Part shown: positions 1-10,173 of the stretch, piece by piece
How positions within the stretch are numbered: position 1 is the first letter of the stretch
Layout of the letters: every line of letters begins with the position of its first letter
Source: Methanococcus voltae
GTDB lineage: Archaea; AGJL01; Methanococci; Methanococcales; Methanococcaceae
Length of the DNA stretch: 64,000 nucleotides
Assembly: GCF_017875395.1 (NCBI RefSeq)
Contig: NZ_JAGGMO010000007.1
Location: forward strand, 1-64,000
Direction of reading: 5' to 3'
Translations under genes and position numbers: made by a program
The notes under the pieces: model-generated
The model's input: only the letters and a program-made list of their open reading frames with translations
Told to the model about the DNA's origin: nothing
The model's database searches: none

Positions 1-57
1 GGGGTGTAAGTGTCAAGGTTTTCCGAGGCATTAAGCCCGCTAATACTAATAGTTCAA
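1..57 (+). rRNA. 23S ribosomal RNA, 3' end (partial)
   Basis: The window opens inside the conserved 3' end of a large-subunit rRNA, recognisable from the stretch ending in taatactaatagttc, followed about 60 nt later by a 5S rRNA on the same strand. Most of the gene lies upstream of the window. The exact mature 3' end is uncertain by several bases. Its position marks the end of a ribosomal RNA operon. Confidence 0.8.
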
Positions 58-114
58 GTGATAAAAGATATTCTGGACACTTAAAGATATGAGAGTTTGT
101 GTCACATATTTTCT

Positions 115-233
115 TGACATAACGGTCATAGCGGAGGTGTACATCCGATCCCATTCCGATCTCGGAAATTAAGCCCTCCAGCGATTTCTTAAGTACTGCC
201 ATATGGTGGGAACAAGATGACGCTGTTAGTCAC
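115..233 (+). rRNA. 5S ribosomal RNA (rRNA-operon copy)
   Basis: The core (ccgatcccattccgatctc, then agccctccagcg) is characteristic 5S rRNA, and the ends pair: TGAC-A-TAAC at the 5' end with GTTAGTCA at the 3' end, leaving one bulged A. It follows the 23S end by about 60 nt and is followed by a T-run. It differs from the two tRNA-linked 5S copies near 54.4 and 54.8 kb at four compensated helix I pairs and in one loop, where it is one base shorter. Ends are set from the pairing and may be off by 1-3 nt. Confidence 0.93.
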
Positions 234-241
234 TTTTTTTT
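234..241 (+). terminator. T-run terminator after 5S rRNA
   Basis: A run of T residues follows the paired 3' end of the 5S rRNA directly. Oligo-T is the usual archaeal intrinsic termination signal. The same layout follows the other two 5S copies in this window. Confidence 0.5.
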
Positions 242-381
242 ATCTAATTTAATTAATTCGAGTTTTCTAGTATGATATGTAACTAATATGTTACATATGA
301 GTAGAAAAGTAGAATCAATATATTTTTATAGTTTTATAGACTAGTGTATTTTAATAATATACTATTATTATACTATATATC

Positions 382-622
382 AGGAAGCAAGTAAACTAGC
401 GACTATCCAATAGGAGGAAGCTCTGCCCACCCATAAGTGTAGGTTTCTGAGAAGAAACGAATGAATTATAGAAAGGATACAGTTTTAAAACAATGACGAT
501 GATTTTTGAGGAGTTTTAAAAGTACTGGTGAAACCGATTCATTTTACACGGGTGCAAGCATTAGCGCTTAGCTAAATGTCGCTTAAACTACAGAAGGCAG
601 GCTATAGTTTTCATGCTTCTTC
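382..622 (+). ncRNA. rnpB: RNase P RNA (archaeal, compact type)
   Basis: Catalytic RNA of RNase P, which matures tRNA 5' ends. The 5' strand of helix P4 (AGCTCTGCC near 418-426) pairs perfectly with the 3' strand (GGCAGGCT near 596-603) once one U is bulged out, which is the hallmark P4 bulge. The 3' element ACAGAAGGCAGG matches the universal conserved region V, and gaggaag is the conserved region I side. The ends form P1: ggaagcaagtaaacta near 383 pairs with tagttttcatgcttct near 605-620. An internal ggtgaaacc and ggtgcaagcat match conserved regions II/III. At about 240 nt it is short, as in Methanococcales. It lies between the 5S gene and polC on the same strand. Confidence 0.9.
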
Positions 623-831
623 ATTTATTTGAATTTATTTGGGACCTTTTTTTATTTATTTAGCTATTTTATAATTTATTTTGAAATGATATACCTATAT
701 ATAATTTTACTACATAATGTATACCTATATTAAAAATTTATACTAATTTTTTTACACAATCATAGTTTTAAATTATCAAAAAGTTATGATTTAAAATATA
801 ATTTAAGTTAGATTTATGGTGGGCCTTGAAT

Positions 832-3800
832 ATGTTGCATGTAAAAACATCAGAAGACATGAAAGATTATTTTGAAAATATATTGAAAGATGTAATGGAT
901 ACTTATGACGTTGCAAAATCATGTCGTTCTAAAAATTTGGATGTATTTAATGAAGTGGAGATACCTTTAGCAAAAGATATGGCAGATCGGGTTGAAGGTA
1001 TAGTTGGACCAAGTGGGGTATCTCAAAGGATTAGGGATTTAGTTTCGGCATATGGTAAGGAGCCAGCTTCTTTAGAAATTGCCAAAGAAATAGTGGAAGG
1101 TAAATTTGGCGAGTTTAAGGATGCCGAAAGCCCGCGAGATGCATTAGCGGAACAAGCAGTAAGGACAGCGCTAGCCGTAATTACAGAAGGTATTGTAGCA
1201 GCACCTTTAGAGGGTATTGCAGGCGTAAAAATCAAAAAGAATTTTGATAATACGGAATATTTGGCAATATATTTTGCAGGGCCGATTAGAAGTGCTGGAG
1301 GAACAGCGCAAGCTTTGGCAGTATTAGTTGGAGATTATGTTAGAAAAAACATGGGTTTAGATATTTACAAACCTATCGAAGATGAAGTAGAACGTTATGT
1401 GGAGGAAGTGGAGCTTCACCAATCTGAAGTTGGTAATTTCCAGTATTCTCCAAAGCCTGAAGAGATAAGAATTGCAGTTAAGAATATATCTGTAGAAATT
1501 ACTGGGGAAGCAACTGACCCTGTAGATATAAGTGGTCACAGAGATTTAGAGCGTGTAGAGACTAATCAAATAAGAGGGGGAGCTTTATTGGCTTTAGTTG
1601 AAGGTGTATTGTTAAAAGCCCCTAAAATTTTAAGACACGTGGATAAATTAAACATTCAAGGATGGGAATGGTTAAAAGACCTTAAAAATAAAAAATCAGG
1701 CGAAGACACCATTGGAGAAGAAGAAATCAATGACAATGAGAGCGAAGACTTTGGGTCAGAATATGCAGATGTAAAAATCGATGCCATTACTAAATATATT
1801 GGAGATGTAATTGCAGGAAGGCCTGTTTTTGCGCACCCTTCAGCAGTTGGTGGTTTTAGATTAAGATATGGCAGGAGTAGAAATACTGGTTTTGCTACAG
1901 ATGGATTCCACCCTTCTACTATGTATTTATCGGATGAATTTATGGCAATTGGTACGCAATTAAAAACAGAACGACCCGGTAAGGCGACTTGTGTAGTTCC
2001 CGTAGATGGGATAGACGCACCAATAGTTAGATTATCTTCAGGAAGTGTTTTCAAAGTAAAATCCCCAACTTTAGCTAAAAAATATAATTTGGAATTAAAA
2101 GAAGTTTCGGAGATATTATTTTTAGGCGATATATTGGTAAATTATGGTGATTTTTTAGAAAATAACCATAATATATTACCAAGTAGTTGGTGTATCGAAT
2201 GGTATGAGAAAATTTTGAAGTCTAAAAATATTGAATATGCTAAATTTTTTAAGGATTTCAATAACCCAACTCCTTCAGAGGCTGTTGAATTTGCCAAAAA
2301 AACTAATACTCCATTACACCCCGAATTTACATACCATTGGCATGACGTTTCAAAAGAAGATATATTAAAACTTATATATTTTATTTCAGAGGGTAAATTA
2401 TTAAGTTTTGATTTTATCCAATCACCAAATTCCCCTATTTCAAAATTATTTGAAAATGAGCAATATTTGGATTTCTATGACACAAATTGGAATTTAGAAC
2501 AGTTTTATGTTTTAAAATATGATGATGCTAATGAATATCAAAAATACTGTAAGAGATTACTAGAATTAATAGGTATACCTCATTTACTCCATCACGAAAA
2601 TAATACTAAATGTTTAATACTATTTGAATACGAGACTATTTTAGAATCTTTAGGTTTTGAAATAGTTAAAAAAGGTAATGATTATAATTTGTCAAATAAT
2701 AATCAGTATTATGTAGAAAATTTAAACATTTTAGAAGAATTTTCTGAATTAGATAATTCAAATGATAAAAAATCAATAGATGAGTTGAATGATAAGTTTA
2801 ATTTATCAAGAATATTGAATTCAATGCATTTAGTAAATTCACTGTCAAAAATACCTATAAAAAGAAATTGCTACGTTTATGTGGGTGCTAGAATGGGTAG
2901 GCCTGAAAAGGCAGCTTCAAGAAAAATGAAACCGCCAGTAAATGGTTTGTTCCCTATCGGTAATTCTGGAGGTATGGTGAGGCTTATAAATAATGCAATA
3001 GAGAATAATGCAAACGATGATTTGGATATATCTATTGGTACGTGTCCAAAATGTGGATTTTTAAGCGCTTATACAAAATGTCCAAAATGTGGCATTGAAG
3101 TTCCTTTAAAAAGAACTGCAAATGTTAGATTACCTTTAAAAGAATACTGGAAAATTGCATTATCGAATTTATCATTAAATAAAGCCGGTGACGTAAAATG
3201 TATTAAAGGTATGACTTCTAAAGATAAATTAATAGAACCTTTAGAAAAGGCTATCTTAAGGGCTTCGAATGAAGTTTACGTATTTAAAGATGGCACTACT
3301 AGATTTGATTGTACGGATGTACCAATAACACACTTTAAGCCTTCGGAAGTACACACGTCTGTTGAAAAGTTGCTGGAATTGGGTTATTCCTATGATATTC
3401 ATGGTAATAAATTAATAGACGATGATCAGATTTTAGAACTTAAGGTTCAGGATGTAATTGTACCTAAAAGTTGTATGGATTATTTCGTAAATGTTTCCAA
3501 TTTTATTGATGACTTATTGGAAAAATATTATGGAGTAGATAGATATTACAACATCTCAAAAGCTGACGAATTAGCAGGGCAATTGATCATAGGTATGGCA
3601 CCACACACTTCTGCAGGAATGGTTGGACGTATTGTAGGTTATAGTATAGCAAATGTTGGTTATGCGCACCCTTATTTCCATGCTTCAAAAAGAAGAAACT
3701 GCGATGGTGATGAAGACGCTTTCTTCTTACTATTGGATGCGTTTTTGAACTTCTCAAAAAAATTTTTGCCTGATAAAAGAGGTGGACAGATGGATGCACC

Positions 3801-4452
3801 TCTAGTATTAACAACATTGCTTGATCCGAAAGAGGTAGATGGTGAAGTTCACAACTTAGATACCTTATGGGAATATCCTTTAGAATTTTATGAGAAATCC
3901 ATGGATATGCCAACACCTAAAGAAGTAAAAGATTTAATCGAAACGGTTGACGATAGACTAGGTACTGAAAAACAATATGAGGGCTTAGGTTATACTCACG
4001 AAACTACACGTGTAGATGAAGGTCCTTTAGTATGCTCTTATAAGACATTAGGGTCGATGTTTGAAAAAACAACTGCTCAACTCGAGATAGGTAAAAGAAT
4101 TAGGGCAACAGATGAGCGAGATGTAGCCGAAAAGGTTATTCAGACACACTTTGTACCTGATTTAATAGGTAATTTAAGAGCTTTTTCGAGGCAAGGTGTA
4201 CGTTGCAAATGCGGTGCAAAGTATAGGCGAATGCCCTTAAAAGGGACTTGTAAAAAATGTAACAGTAAATTAATATTAACTGTTTCAAAAGGTGCAGTTG
4301 AGAAATATATGGATGTTTCTCAATCAATGGCTGAAAAATATGAGGCAAGCGACTATATAAAACAGAGATTAGAGTTAATTCGTGAGGGAATTGATAGTTT
4401 ATTCGTAAATGAAAGGAATAAACAATTTAGAATAGATGATTTCTTTAAATAA
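832..4452 (+). CDS. polC: DNA polymerase II (PolD) large subunit DP2
   Basis: Catalytic subunit of the heterodimeric archaeal replicative D-family polymerase. The Asp-rich active-site motif [10 protein letters not shown] lies near residue 956. Two zinc-finger cysteine sets are visible, CPKC...CPKC near residue 738 and CKCG...CKKC near residue 1125. At about 1,206 residues it is somewhat longer than the usual 1,100-1,150, mostly through a poorly conserved Asn-rich middle part (residues ~600-680). There is no intein at the active site, where some relatives carry one. ATG 832 is preferred over TTG 826 because ggtggg at 818-823 is then well spaced. The partner DP1 is encoded about 9.5 kb away on the other strand. 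Confidence 0.97.
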   Translation: MLHVKTSEDMKDYFENILKDVMDTYDVAKSCRSKNLDVFNEVEIPLAKDMADRVEGIVGPSGVSQRIRDLVSAYGKEPASLEIAKEIVEGKFGEFKDAESPRDALAEQAVRTALAVITEGIVAAPLEGIAGVKIKKNFDNTEYLAIYFAGPIRSAGGTAQALAVLVGDYVRKNMGLDIYKPIEDEVERYVEEVELHQSEVGNFQYSPKPEEIRIAVKNISVEITGEATDPVDISGHRDLERVETNQIRGGALLALVEGVLLKAPKILRHVDKLNIQGWEWLKDLKNKKSGEDTIGEEEINDNESEDFGSEYADVKIDAITKYIGDVIAGRPVFAHPSAVGGFRLRYGRSRNTGFATDGFHPSTMYLSDEFMAIGTQLKTERPGKATCVVPVDGIDAPIVRLSSGSVFKVKSPTLAKKYNLELKEVSEILFLGDILVNYGDFLENNHNILPSSWCIEWYEKILKSKNIEYAKFFKDFNNPTPSEAVEFAKKTNTPLHPEFTYHWHDVSKEDILKLIYFISEGKLLSFDFIQSPNSPISKLFENEQYLDFYDTNWNLEQFYVLKYDDANEYQKYCKRLLELIGIPHLLHHENNTKCLILFEYETILESLGFEIVKKGNDYNLSNNNQYYVENLNILEEFSELDNSNDKKSIDELNDKFNLSRILNSMHLVNSLSKIPIKRNCYVYVGARMGRPEKAASRKMKPPVNGLFPIGNSGGMVRLINNAIENNANDDLDISIGTCPKCGFLSAYTKCPKCGIEVPLKRTANVRLPLKEYWKIALSNLSLNKAGDVKCIKGMTSKDKLIEPLEKAILRASNEVYVFKDGTTRFDCTDVPITHFKPSEVHTSVEKLLELGYSYDIHGNKLIDDDQILELKVQDVIVPKSCMDYFVNVSNFIDDLLEKYYGVDRYYNISKADELAGQLIIGMAPHTSAGMVGRIVGYSIANVGYAHPYFHASKRRNCDGDEDAFFLLLDAFLNFSKKFLPDKRGGQMDAPLVLTTLLDPKEVDGEVHNLDTLWEYPLEFYEKSMDMPTPKEVKDLIETVDDRLGTEKQYEGLGYTHETTRVDEGPLVCSYKTLGSMFEKTTAQLEIGKRIRATDERDVAEKVIQTHFVPDLIGNLRAFSRQGVRCKCGAKYRRMPLKGTCKKCNSKLILTVSKGAVEKYMDVSQSMAEKYEASDYIKQRLELIREGIDSLFVNERNKQFRIDDFFK

Positions 4453-4600
4453 TTCAAATTTATTTTTCTTTTATTTAATTATTTTTTTAAATATTTTTAA
4501 AATAGTATGTGATATATAGTATACAGCTACGTTTATTTTTGATTTATATTATTGTACTAAATATAAGATTTAAAATTTAAAAATAAAAAAAGTTTTAGAC

Positions 4601-5722
4601 TTAAGAATACAAGTCTGATGGAATATTTTTATTATTTTGGTTAGTTAACCTATTTAACACTTCTTCAAAATCTTTTTCCGAAATTTCATCCAAATCTTCA
4701 ATAATGGCTTTATGTAGTAACGGTTTTAATAATTTTTCTTTCAATACTCTTCCGTTCATACCTTCTGTTTTTTTAATATATTTTTTGAAATCCACTTTAA
4801 CTTTTACAGGTAATTTTTTAGAGTATGTTTTTAATATTTCCAATCGTTCTTTTTCATCAGGTATTTTAAATAATATTTCTTCCTCAAACCTACTTCTAAC
4901 TGCTAAATCTAACATATCTGGATTATTTGTAGCTGCAATGGTTATTACTCCTTCATTTTCATGAATACCATCTAATTCGGTTAATAGCGCATTCACAACT
5001 TCCGATACATCTCCTCGTAATGATTGATAATTCCTACTTAATGCTATAGCATCTATTTCATCAATAAAGATAATACATGGTTTGTTTGTTGCAGCTTCTT
5101 CATATAATCTTTTTATAACTTTGGAACTATCTCCAACATGTTCCCCAATTAACTCAGTAGCCTTTATTAACTTTAAATTGCTTTCAGTTTGGGATGCCAA
5201 AGCTCTCGCTAACATAGTTTTCCCAGTACCTGGTGGACCATAGAATAATATATTTTTTGGCGACCATTCCCCAAATATTTCTGGTTTTTCCAAATATTTC
5301 ATTATTATTTTACATTTCTTTTTAGCTTGTTCCTGGCCTATAATTTCTTCAAAGTAGGTTTTTTTAACATTTTTAATTTCGTTTTGAATAGGCGTGTTTA
5401 ATTTGTATATTGTTTCTTTTGTTGTAATTTCCCCGTCTTTCGGGTATAGGGATAAAATTTTAAAGGCATAATCGGGAATAATACTATTATCGAATAAGTA
5501 ATCCCCTTCTTTGATTATTTCATTTTCCCATTGATCTCTAGCATAATGGTTAAATAATTTACCATCATCCACAGTAACTTTAATATTTTCCCCATTTATC
5601 TTAATTGGAAATCCAACAGGTTCTAAAATAACGTATTTAATACCTATGTTATTTTCTGACGGTTCAACAATTTTTTGAGGGTTTGATTTTAATTTAATGC
5701 TGTTAAATGTTATATTTTTCAT
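4601..5722 (-). CDS. AAA ATPase, 26S-protease-regulatory-subunit-like
   Basis: A 373-residue single-AAA ATPase. Walker A GPPGTGKT is at residues 162-169, Walker B ending IDE at 220-222, the sensor-1 Asn at 266-267 and an arginine-finger RSRF at 276-279. The first 120 residues are a separate beta-rich domain with no membrane segment. It resembles the methanococcal '26S protease regulatory subunit homolog' family (MJ1494 type), distinct from PAN. The ATG follows gaggtgtattt. The neighbouring divergent gene encodes a membrane-anchored SDH-class protease, so a role in ATP-dependent protein remodelling or degradation is plausible but is inference. Confidence 0.88.
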   Translation of the reverse strand: MKNITFNSIKLKSNPQKIVEPSENNIGIKYVILEPVGFPIKINGENIKVTVDDGKLFNHYARDQWENEIIKEGDYLFDNSIIPDYAFKILSLYPKDGEITTKETIYKLNTPIQNEIKNVKKTYFEEIIGQEQAKKKCKIIMKYLEKPEIFGEWSPKNILFYGPPGTGKTMLARALASQTESNLKLIKATELIGEHVGDSSKVIKRLYEEAATNKPCIIFIDEIDAIALSRNYQSLRGDVSEVVNALLTELDGIHENEGVITIAATNNPDMLDLAVRSRFEEEILFKIPDEKERLEILKTYSKKLPVKVKVDFKKYIKKTEGMNGRVLKEKLLKPLLHKAIIEDLDEISEKDFEEVLNRLTNQNNKNIPSDLYS

Positions 5723-6092
5723 AAATACACCTCATTAGAGGTTGGTAATTTTAAATTTTAGCTTATTATTTAAATTTTGGATAAATTTTAATAAATCTTA
5801 ACCTTGAACTATTTATTATATTTACTCTATTATATATAGATTGGCTAATTTGTAATTTGTATATTGTTTCTGTTATATTTGGATAGTATATTATACTAAT
5901 AAATTGATAATTTATTTATGATTTAAAATTAGAAATAAAATTATTAATATTACAATAACATATACTATAATTTGTTAACTCATAATTATAGAATTAATAA
6001 TATTTACAAATTAAATCTTATATTTATTCATACATTCATTCGTTTTAAATATTAATTGAATATTTAAACTACTTGTAAGTGAGATTGGGACA
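5723..6092. promoter_or_regulatory. Divergent promoter region, AAA ATPase / SDH protease
   Basis: About 370 nt of extremely AT-rich sequence separate two divergently transcribed genes, so both promoters must lie here. Several TATA-like stretches (for example ctattatatataga near 5826 and tcttatatttatt near 6016) are present, but I cannot assign one with certainty. No small gene or RNA is evident. Confidence 0.4.
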
Positions 6093-6974
6093 ATGATTGA
6101 TAATTCAATTTTAATATGGGTATTTTTTATATTTTTATTCATTTATCCGCAAATGATATTTAAATATCGATTATTACAGAGATATAATAAAATAAAGCAA
6201 CTAGAAGTTAGTAGGGGTTCTAGGGTAATTGTAATGATACACAGGCAAGAGCAACTTGCATTGTTTGGACTACCCCTCTATAAATTTATAAGTATAGAAG
6301 ATAGTGAAGAAGTTTTAAGGGCCATACGTTTAACACCTGATGATATGCCTATAGACTTAATATTACATACTCCAGGGGGTCTGGTTCTTGCAAGTGAACA
6401 AATAGCATCTGCTTTAATGGAACACAAGGCTAAAACAACTGTTATTATACCTCACTATGCTATGAGTGGTGGTAGCCTTATTGCACTGGCTGCTGACGAG
6501 ATTATAATGGATAAAAATGCAGTAATGGGCCCCGTTGATCCACAGATTGGTCAGTATCCTGCGGCTTCCATATTAAGTGTTCTAGATAAAAAATATATTT
6601 CAGAAATAGACGATGAGACATTAATACTGGCAGATATCTCTAAAAAAGCTATAAATCAAGTTAAAGACTACGTTTGCCATATTTTGAAAAATAAAGTTGG
6701 ATTAGAAAAAGCTAAACAACTTTCAGAAATCTTAGCAACTGGAAAATGGACGCATGATTATCCATTATATATTGAAAAGTTACAAAATTTAGGCGTTGCT
6801 ATAAATACAAAAGTTCCTGCAGAAATATATAATTTATTTGATTTATATCAACAATCATCAAACCAACGACCTTCTGTTCAATATATACCTGCCCCATATG
6901 GCTCAAATAAAGAGTCTAAAAAATCAAGTGAAAGTCTTGTCAAATCAATATCTAAACTGTTAAATACTAAATAA
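6093..6974 (+). CDS. SDH-family (ClpP-class) serine protease, membrane-anchored
   Basis: A 293-residue protein with one N-terminal hydrophobic segment (residues ~5-22) followed by a crotonase/ClpP-fold domain. HTPGG at 92-96 is the oxyanion-region motif and SGGS at 125-128 holds the predicted nucleophile Ser125, followed by the conserved MGPVDPQIG at 145-153. This is the DUF114/serine dehydrogenase proteinase family (MJ1495 type). The segment suggests membrane anchoring, and the sequence does not prove which side the domain faces. It is divergent from the AAA ATPase gene and is followed by a DUF192 gene 81 nt downstream. The substrate is unknown. Confidence 0.87.
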   Translation: MIDNSILIWVFFIFLFIYPQMIFKYRLLQRYNKIKQLEVSRGSRVIVMIHRQEQLALFGLPLYKFISIEDSEEVLRAIRLTPDDMPIDLILHTPGGLVLASEQIASALMEHKAKTTVIIPHYAMSGGSLIALAADEIIMDKNAVMGPVDPQIGQYPAASILSVLDKKYISEIDDETLILADISKKAINQVKDYVCHILKNKVGLEKAKQLSEILATGKWTHDYPLYIEKLQNLGVAINTKVPAEIYNLFDLYQQSSNQRPSVQYIPAPYGSNKESKKSSESLVKSISKLLNTK

Positions 6975-7055
6975 TATCATATGGTGATTTACATATTTCA
7001 CCATATAAATATTGTATCTTAAATCTAAAAAAAATTAATACAAAGGTATTTTTTT

Positions 7056-7475
7056 ATGAGCAATGTGAATAACGATTTTGAAGAGAACTACTACGAAAAT
7101 TTAAGTAATAATGTTATTAGAAGAGAATTTCCAAAAGTTACAATATTGGACAATTTAAATGAAGATATTGGGAAAAATGATAAGATTTTAAAAATAAATG
7201 GTAGAAATTTTAAAGTTTTATATGCCGATAACTTCATAGATAGGGCTCGTGGACTAATGTTTAAAGATATATTAGTTAATGAAGCGTTAATTTTTAAATA
7301 CGTGTTTAGAAAGATACATGTACACACTTATTTTATGAAATATCCGATATATGTAATCTTTTTAAATGATGGCAAGGTAGTTGATTTTACACATTTGAAA
7401 CCTTGGAGCACCTATCAATCCAAAGAATATTCAAATATGATGATAGAGTTTAAAGATGCAAGCTTTATTAAATAA
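7056..7475 (+). CDS. DUF192 family protein
   Basis: A 139-residue protein whose second half matches DUF192: ARGLMF near residue 64, a downstream AL-F pair, then HTYFMKYPIYVIFL near residue 88 and a DGKVV turn. The family forms a small beta barrel and its biochemical role is not established. The N-terminal ~45 residues are low-complexity, rich in Asn and acidic residues, and there is no clear signal peptide. It follows the SDH protease gene closely on the same strand, a gene order I recall from Methanocaldococcus (MJ1495-MJ1496), so the two may be co-transcribed. The ATG is preceded by aaaggt, a weak ribosome site. Confidence 0.8.
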   Translation: MSNVNNDFEENYYENLSNNVIRREFPKVTILDNLNEDIGKNDKILKINGRNFKVLYADNFIDRARGLMFKDILVNEALIFKYVFRKIHVHTYFMKYPIYVIFLNDGKVVDFTHLKPWSTYQSKEYSNMMIEFKDASFIK

Positions 7476-7491
7476 TTATTTTAACCTAACT

Positions 7492-8364
7492 TTACTTATT
7501 ACAGATTATTTTATCAACTGAAATAATAACATCTTTATTTTTTACTTTTAAGTTATTATCGTCTATTAAAATAATATCTCCATCTTTCACGTCACCTAAA
7601 ATATCTATTTCATAATATAATGTAGGATTTTCACAAATCCTGTCGATTGCAAGGTATTCGTCATAAAGTTTTAATTTTCCGTTTTTAATATGCCCTATTT
7701 CGCCTTGAGTAGCTATTTTTTTCTCAATAAGCATTAATTTTTGTACTTTAATTATTTGATTTTTTAAATCATTTCTATAATCTACTAATTCATCCAACTC
7801 TTTTGCAATAATTTTTTCTAAATTCACGTAGTTAAAGTTTGAGTATGAATCAACATCACTACTTGAAGAGGGGGCATCTATATTTGATAATATATTTTTA
7901 AAGAGTTTTTCAATTTTTAAAATATCGCCTGATTTTATTATATTTACGTTTTTTTGTAATTCAACCTGAACCAGACTTTTTAAATGTTTATTTCCAAAAA
8001 TTATAATTCCAGAGCCTTTTTTTAACTCCTTTTCCGTAATTTTATCATCAATTATTTTAACAAGTGCACAACTATTTTTTGATAGGTACATTCTTTTCCT
8101 TTTAGATTGATTGCTTATAGTCTTAACTTCCCCCATTAAACAACCGTCTAATTTTTTTACTTTATCCTGGGCATCTGTAATGTGTACATTTACACCATAT
8201 TCTAAAGCCTTTTCTTTTAATTCTTCATCATTTTTTAATTTTCCTTCGTAGAGTAGCGATTCTAATTTTTCCCTATTTCCTTCAGAACCTCTAAATAGGA
8301 TATTTCTTTTATCGCCTGCAATTGCAGAACCATTAGTTCCATAATAGCCAATAATAACGCTCAT
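7492..8364 (-). CDS. Connectase (DUF2121), proteasome-related protein ligase
   Basis: A 290-residue protein of the methanogen DUF2121 family, recently named connectase, which cleaves and rejoins polypeptides at a KDPGA-type site in the methyltransferase subunit MtrA. The N-terminus reads M-S-V-I-I-G...A-G-D-K-R. After Met removal, Ser becomes residue 1, with Asp17 and Arg19 in exactly the proteasome beta-subunit positions, and a Lys at 32 next to the usual Lys33. The length matches the roughly 290 residues of known connectases. The C-terminal half is a beta-rich domain without obvious motifs. The ATG follows ggtgatatc. The family assignment is from recall and from the N-terminal pattern; activity on MtrA is inferred. 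Confidence 0.82.
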   Translation of the reverse strand: MSVIIGYYGTNGSAIAGDKRNILFRGSEGNREKLESLLYEGKLKNDEELKEKALEYGVNVHITDAQDKVKKLDGCLMGEVKTISNQSKRKRMYLSKNSCALVKIIDDKITEKELKKGSGIIIFGNKHLKSLVQVELQKNVNIIKSGDILKIEKLFKNILSNIDAPSSSSDVDSYSNFNYVNLEKIIAKELDELVDYRNDLKNQIIKVQKLMLIEKKIATQGEIGHIKNGKLKLYDEYLAIDRICENPTLYYEIDILGDVKDGDIILIDDNNLKVKNKDVIISVDKIICNK

Positions 8365-8600
8365 GATATCACCAGGGGTATAAATTTCATACTATCTTAT
8401 ATTATCTTACACATTTTTGTTTTAACGTTTTAATAATTACTTTTATAATTTACATACTATTTTATAATATTAAAGTATTAGCTTATGTTATTGTAATAAT
8501 ACATAATATAGAATAATAAATAATAAATATTAAATACCATTATGATTATATTATCAAATAATACAATATTTAAAAATTTAGTTACTTAAGAGGGATATAT

Positions 8601-9026
8601 ATGGTAGACATGGATAGAATTAGTATTTCATTGCCCAAGAATCTTCTTGAAGAATTCGACGAAATAATACTTGAAAGGGGCTATGCAAGTAGAAGTGAAG
8701 CTATAAGGGATTCAATTAGAGAATATATTATAAAGCACAAATGGATAAGAAGCCTACATGGTGAAAGGTCCGGAACTATAAATGTGGTGTACGATCATCA
8801 TTCTACTGACGTAATGGAAAAAATAACCACAATTCAGCATGATTATTCAAAGATAATCGTGGCTACCATGCATATACACATGGACCATGACCACTGCATG
8901 GAAGTAATCATTGTTAGGGGAGATGCTAAAGATATAAAAGAATTAACTGATAAATTAACATCACAAAAAGGTGTTAAACAGGTAAAATTAACTGTGATGG
9001 TTCCTGGGGGCAATATACCGCAGTAA
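8601..9026 (+). CDS. nikR: NikR, nickel-responsive transcriptional regulator
   Basis: A 141-residue ribbon-helix-helix repressor. The N-terminal DNA-binding segment (ISISLPKNLLEEFDE, residues 7-21, then RSEAIRDSIR at 31-40) is followed by an ACT-like nickel domain. The metal ligands His80, His91, His93 and Cys99 have exactly the spacing of E. coli NikR His76/87/89/Cys95. Nickel is central to methanogens (hydrogenases, F430, CO dehydrogenase), so it probably represses nickel uptake genes, none of which lie in this window. The start follows gagggatatat; a second in-frame ATG four codons on is possible. It is monocistronic and divergent from the connectase gene. Confidence 0.95.
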   Translation: MVDMDRISISLPKNLLEEFDEIILERGYASRSEAIRDSIREYIIKHKWIRSLHGERSGTINVVYDHHSTDVMEKITTIQHDYSKIIVATMHIHMDHDHCMEVIIVRGDAKDIKELTDKLTSQKGVKQVKLTVMVPGGNIPQ

Positions 9027-9068
9027 TCAATTAATCCCTCATTTAATTTTTATTATTTAAATTATTAT

Positions 9069-9989
9069 TTAAATTATTAGTTCAAAACCTGCATTTTTAA
9101 TTTCTTTTTCTTTTTTATAAATTAAATCTTCAAATTCTTTTTCGAAATTTGAATCAATATACTTGGAAATTTTTAATGTATTCATAAAATTAACTGAGTA
9201 ATACGTCTTTTCATAGTATTTTGGAATTTCTACGACATGTTCTTTTTTCAAATATCGTACTAAACTATGATTTAAAAATAAACTATAACCTTCATCTAAT
9301 AAATCAATAGCATAAAATGGATTTTTAACTACTTTAGTTATTTTAAAATCAATTTGTTCCTGTTTTAATGTTTTCCAAACAATACGGTGAGCAGAATGGT
9401 GAATTCCAATCATATTTTTGTAATCAAACTTATCATTAATTTCTGAATTGTGGGCCATTACATAATAATCTTTTGCAATGGGAAATGGCTCTCCTTCTAG
9501 CCTATAGCTCCAATAAGGGTCGTCTATACCAACTACTTTAGTTAACCCTGAATTATATAATCTTAATATATTATCGAAGGAAGAAATTAATATATCTTCA
9601 AATAGTAATTTTCCAATTTCTCCACTAATGAAACCGCAAGCTACAAAAGGTTTTTCTGAAATTCGTTTATCTAATGAGGTATAGTATGATACAATACCTT
9701 CAGCTTCTTTTGATAAAGTACTTCCTGAAGGGGACGAATCCAGCAATTTTAGATTTAATTTAGATTCCAATCTTTTTATCTGAATATTTATTGAAGAAAC
9801 AGGGGTTTTTAATAATTCTGCCACTTTATGTTGAGATTTATGTAATTTTAATAGTTTTAAAATCTGCAATTGATTATTTGTAATTGTTTGATTATGATAT
9901 TTAAGTTGTATGGTAGGCGATAATTTATTATCTTGTAAACTGTCAGCATTTGATGACTTCTTATAATTCATAGGTATCTTTTCTTCCAT
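9069..9989 (-). CDS. LysR-like transcriptional regulator
   Basis: A 306-residue protein with a winged-helix N-terminal part (LQILKLLKLHKSQHKVAELL near residue 41, then ~ SINIQIKRLESKL) of LysR/ModE type, and a C-terminal periplasmic-binding-protein-like domain with the G-DDPYWSYRLEG and NPFYAIDLLDEGYSLF stretches. The first ~35 residues are an extra, low-complexity tail. ATG 9989 is chosen over TTG 10001 because gggcggt then sits as a ribosome site. Its effector is unknown; the ligand domain suggests a small-molecule or oxyanion sensor. The target could be the divergent HcgA-like gene 184 nt away or itself, which is inference. Confidence 0.75.
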   Translation of the reverse strand: MEEKIPMNYKKSSNADSLQDNKLSPTIQLKYHNQTITNNQLQILKLLKLHKSQHKVAELLKTPVSSINIQIKRLESKLNLKLLDSSPSGSTLSKEAEGIVSYYTSLDKRISEKPFVACGFISGEIGKLLFEDILISSFDNILRLYNSGLTKVVGIDDPYWSYRLEGEPFPIAKDYYVMAHNSEINDKFDYKNMIGIHHSAHRIVWKTLKQEQIDFKITKVVKNPFYAIDLLDEGYSLFLNHSLVRYLKKEHVVEIPKYYEKTYYSVNFMNTLKISKYIDSNFEKEFEDLIYKKEKEIKNAGFELII

Positions 9990-10173
9990 TATACCGCCCA
10001 ACTTTTAAAATTTGTACATTATATTATATATTGGTATATTACATTTTAATTTTGAAATAGAAATAGAAATAGATTAACAATATAATATTTATATAATATT
10101 TACATATTTTATTTTTTATACCTTATTAAATAAATTTTACAATATTTAATTATATTATCATAGTGGTGATTTT

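Noticed and set aside
3690-3730. Intein in PolD large subunit
   Set aside because: The active-site motif is uninterrupted and the protein length does not leave room for an intein.
3587-3916. 109-codon minus-strand frame inside polC
   Set aside because: It is the shadow of the conserved active-site region of PolD and has no ribosome site.
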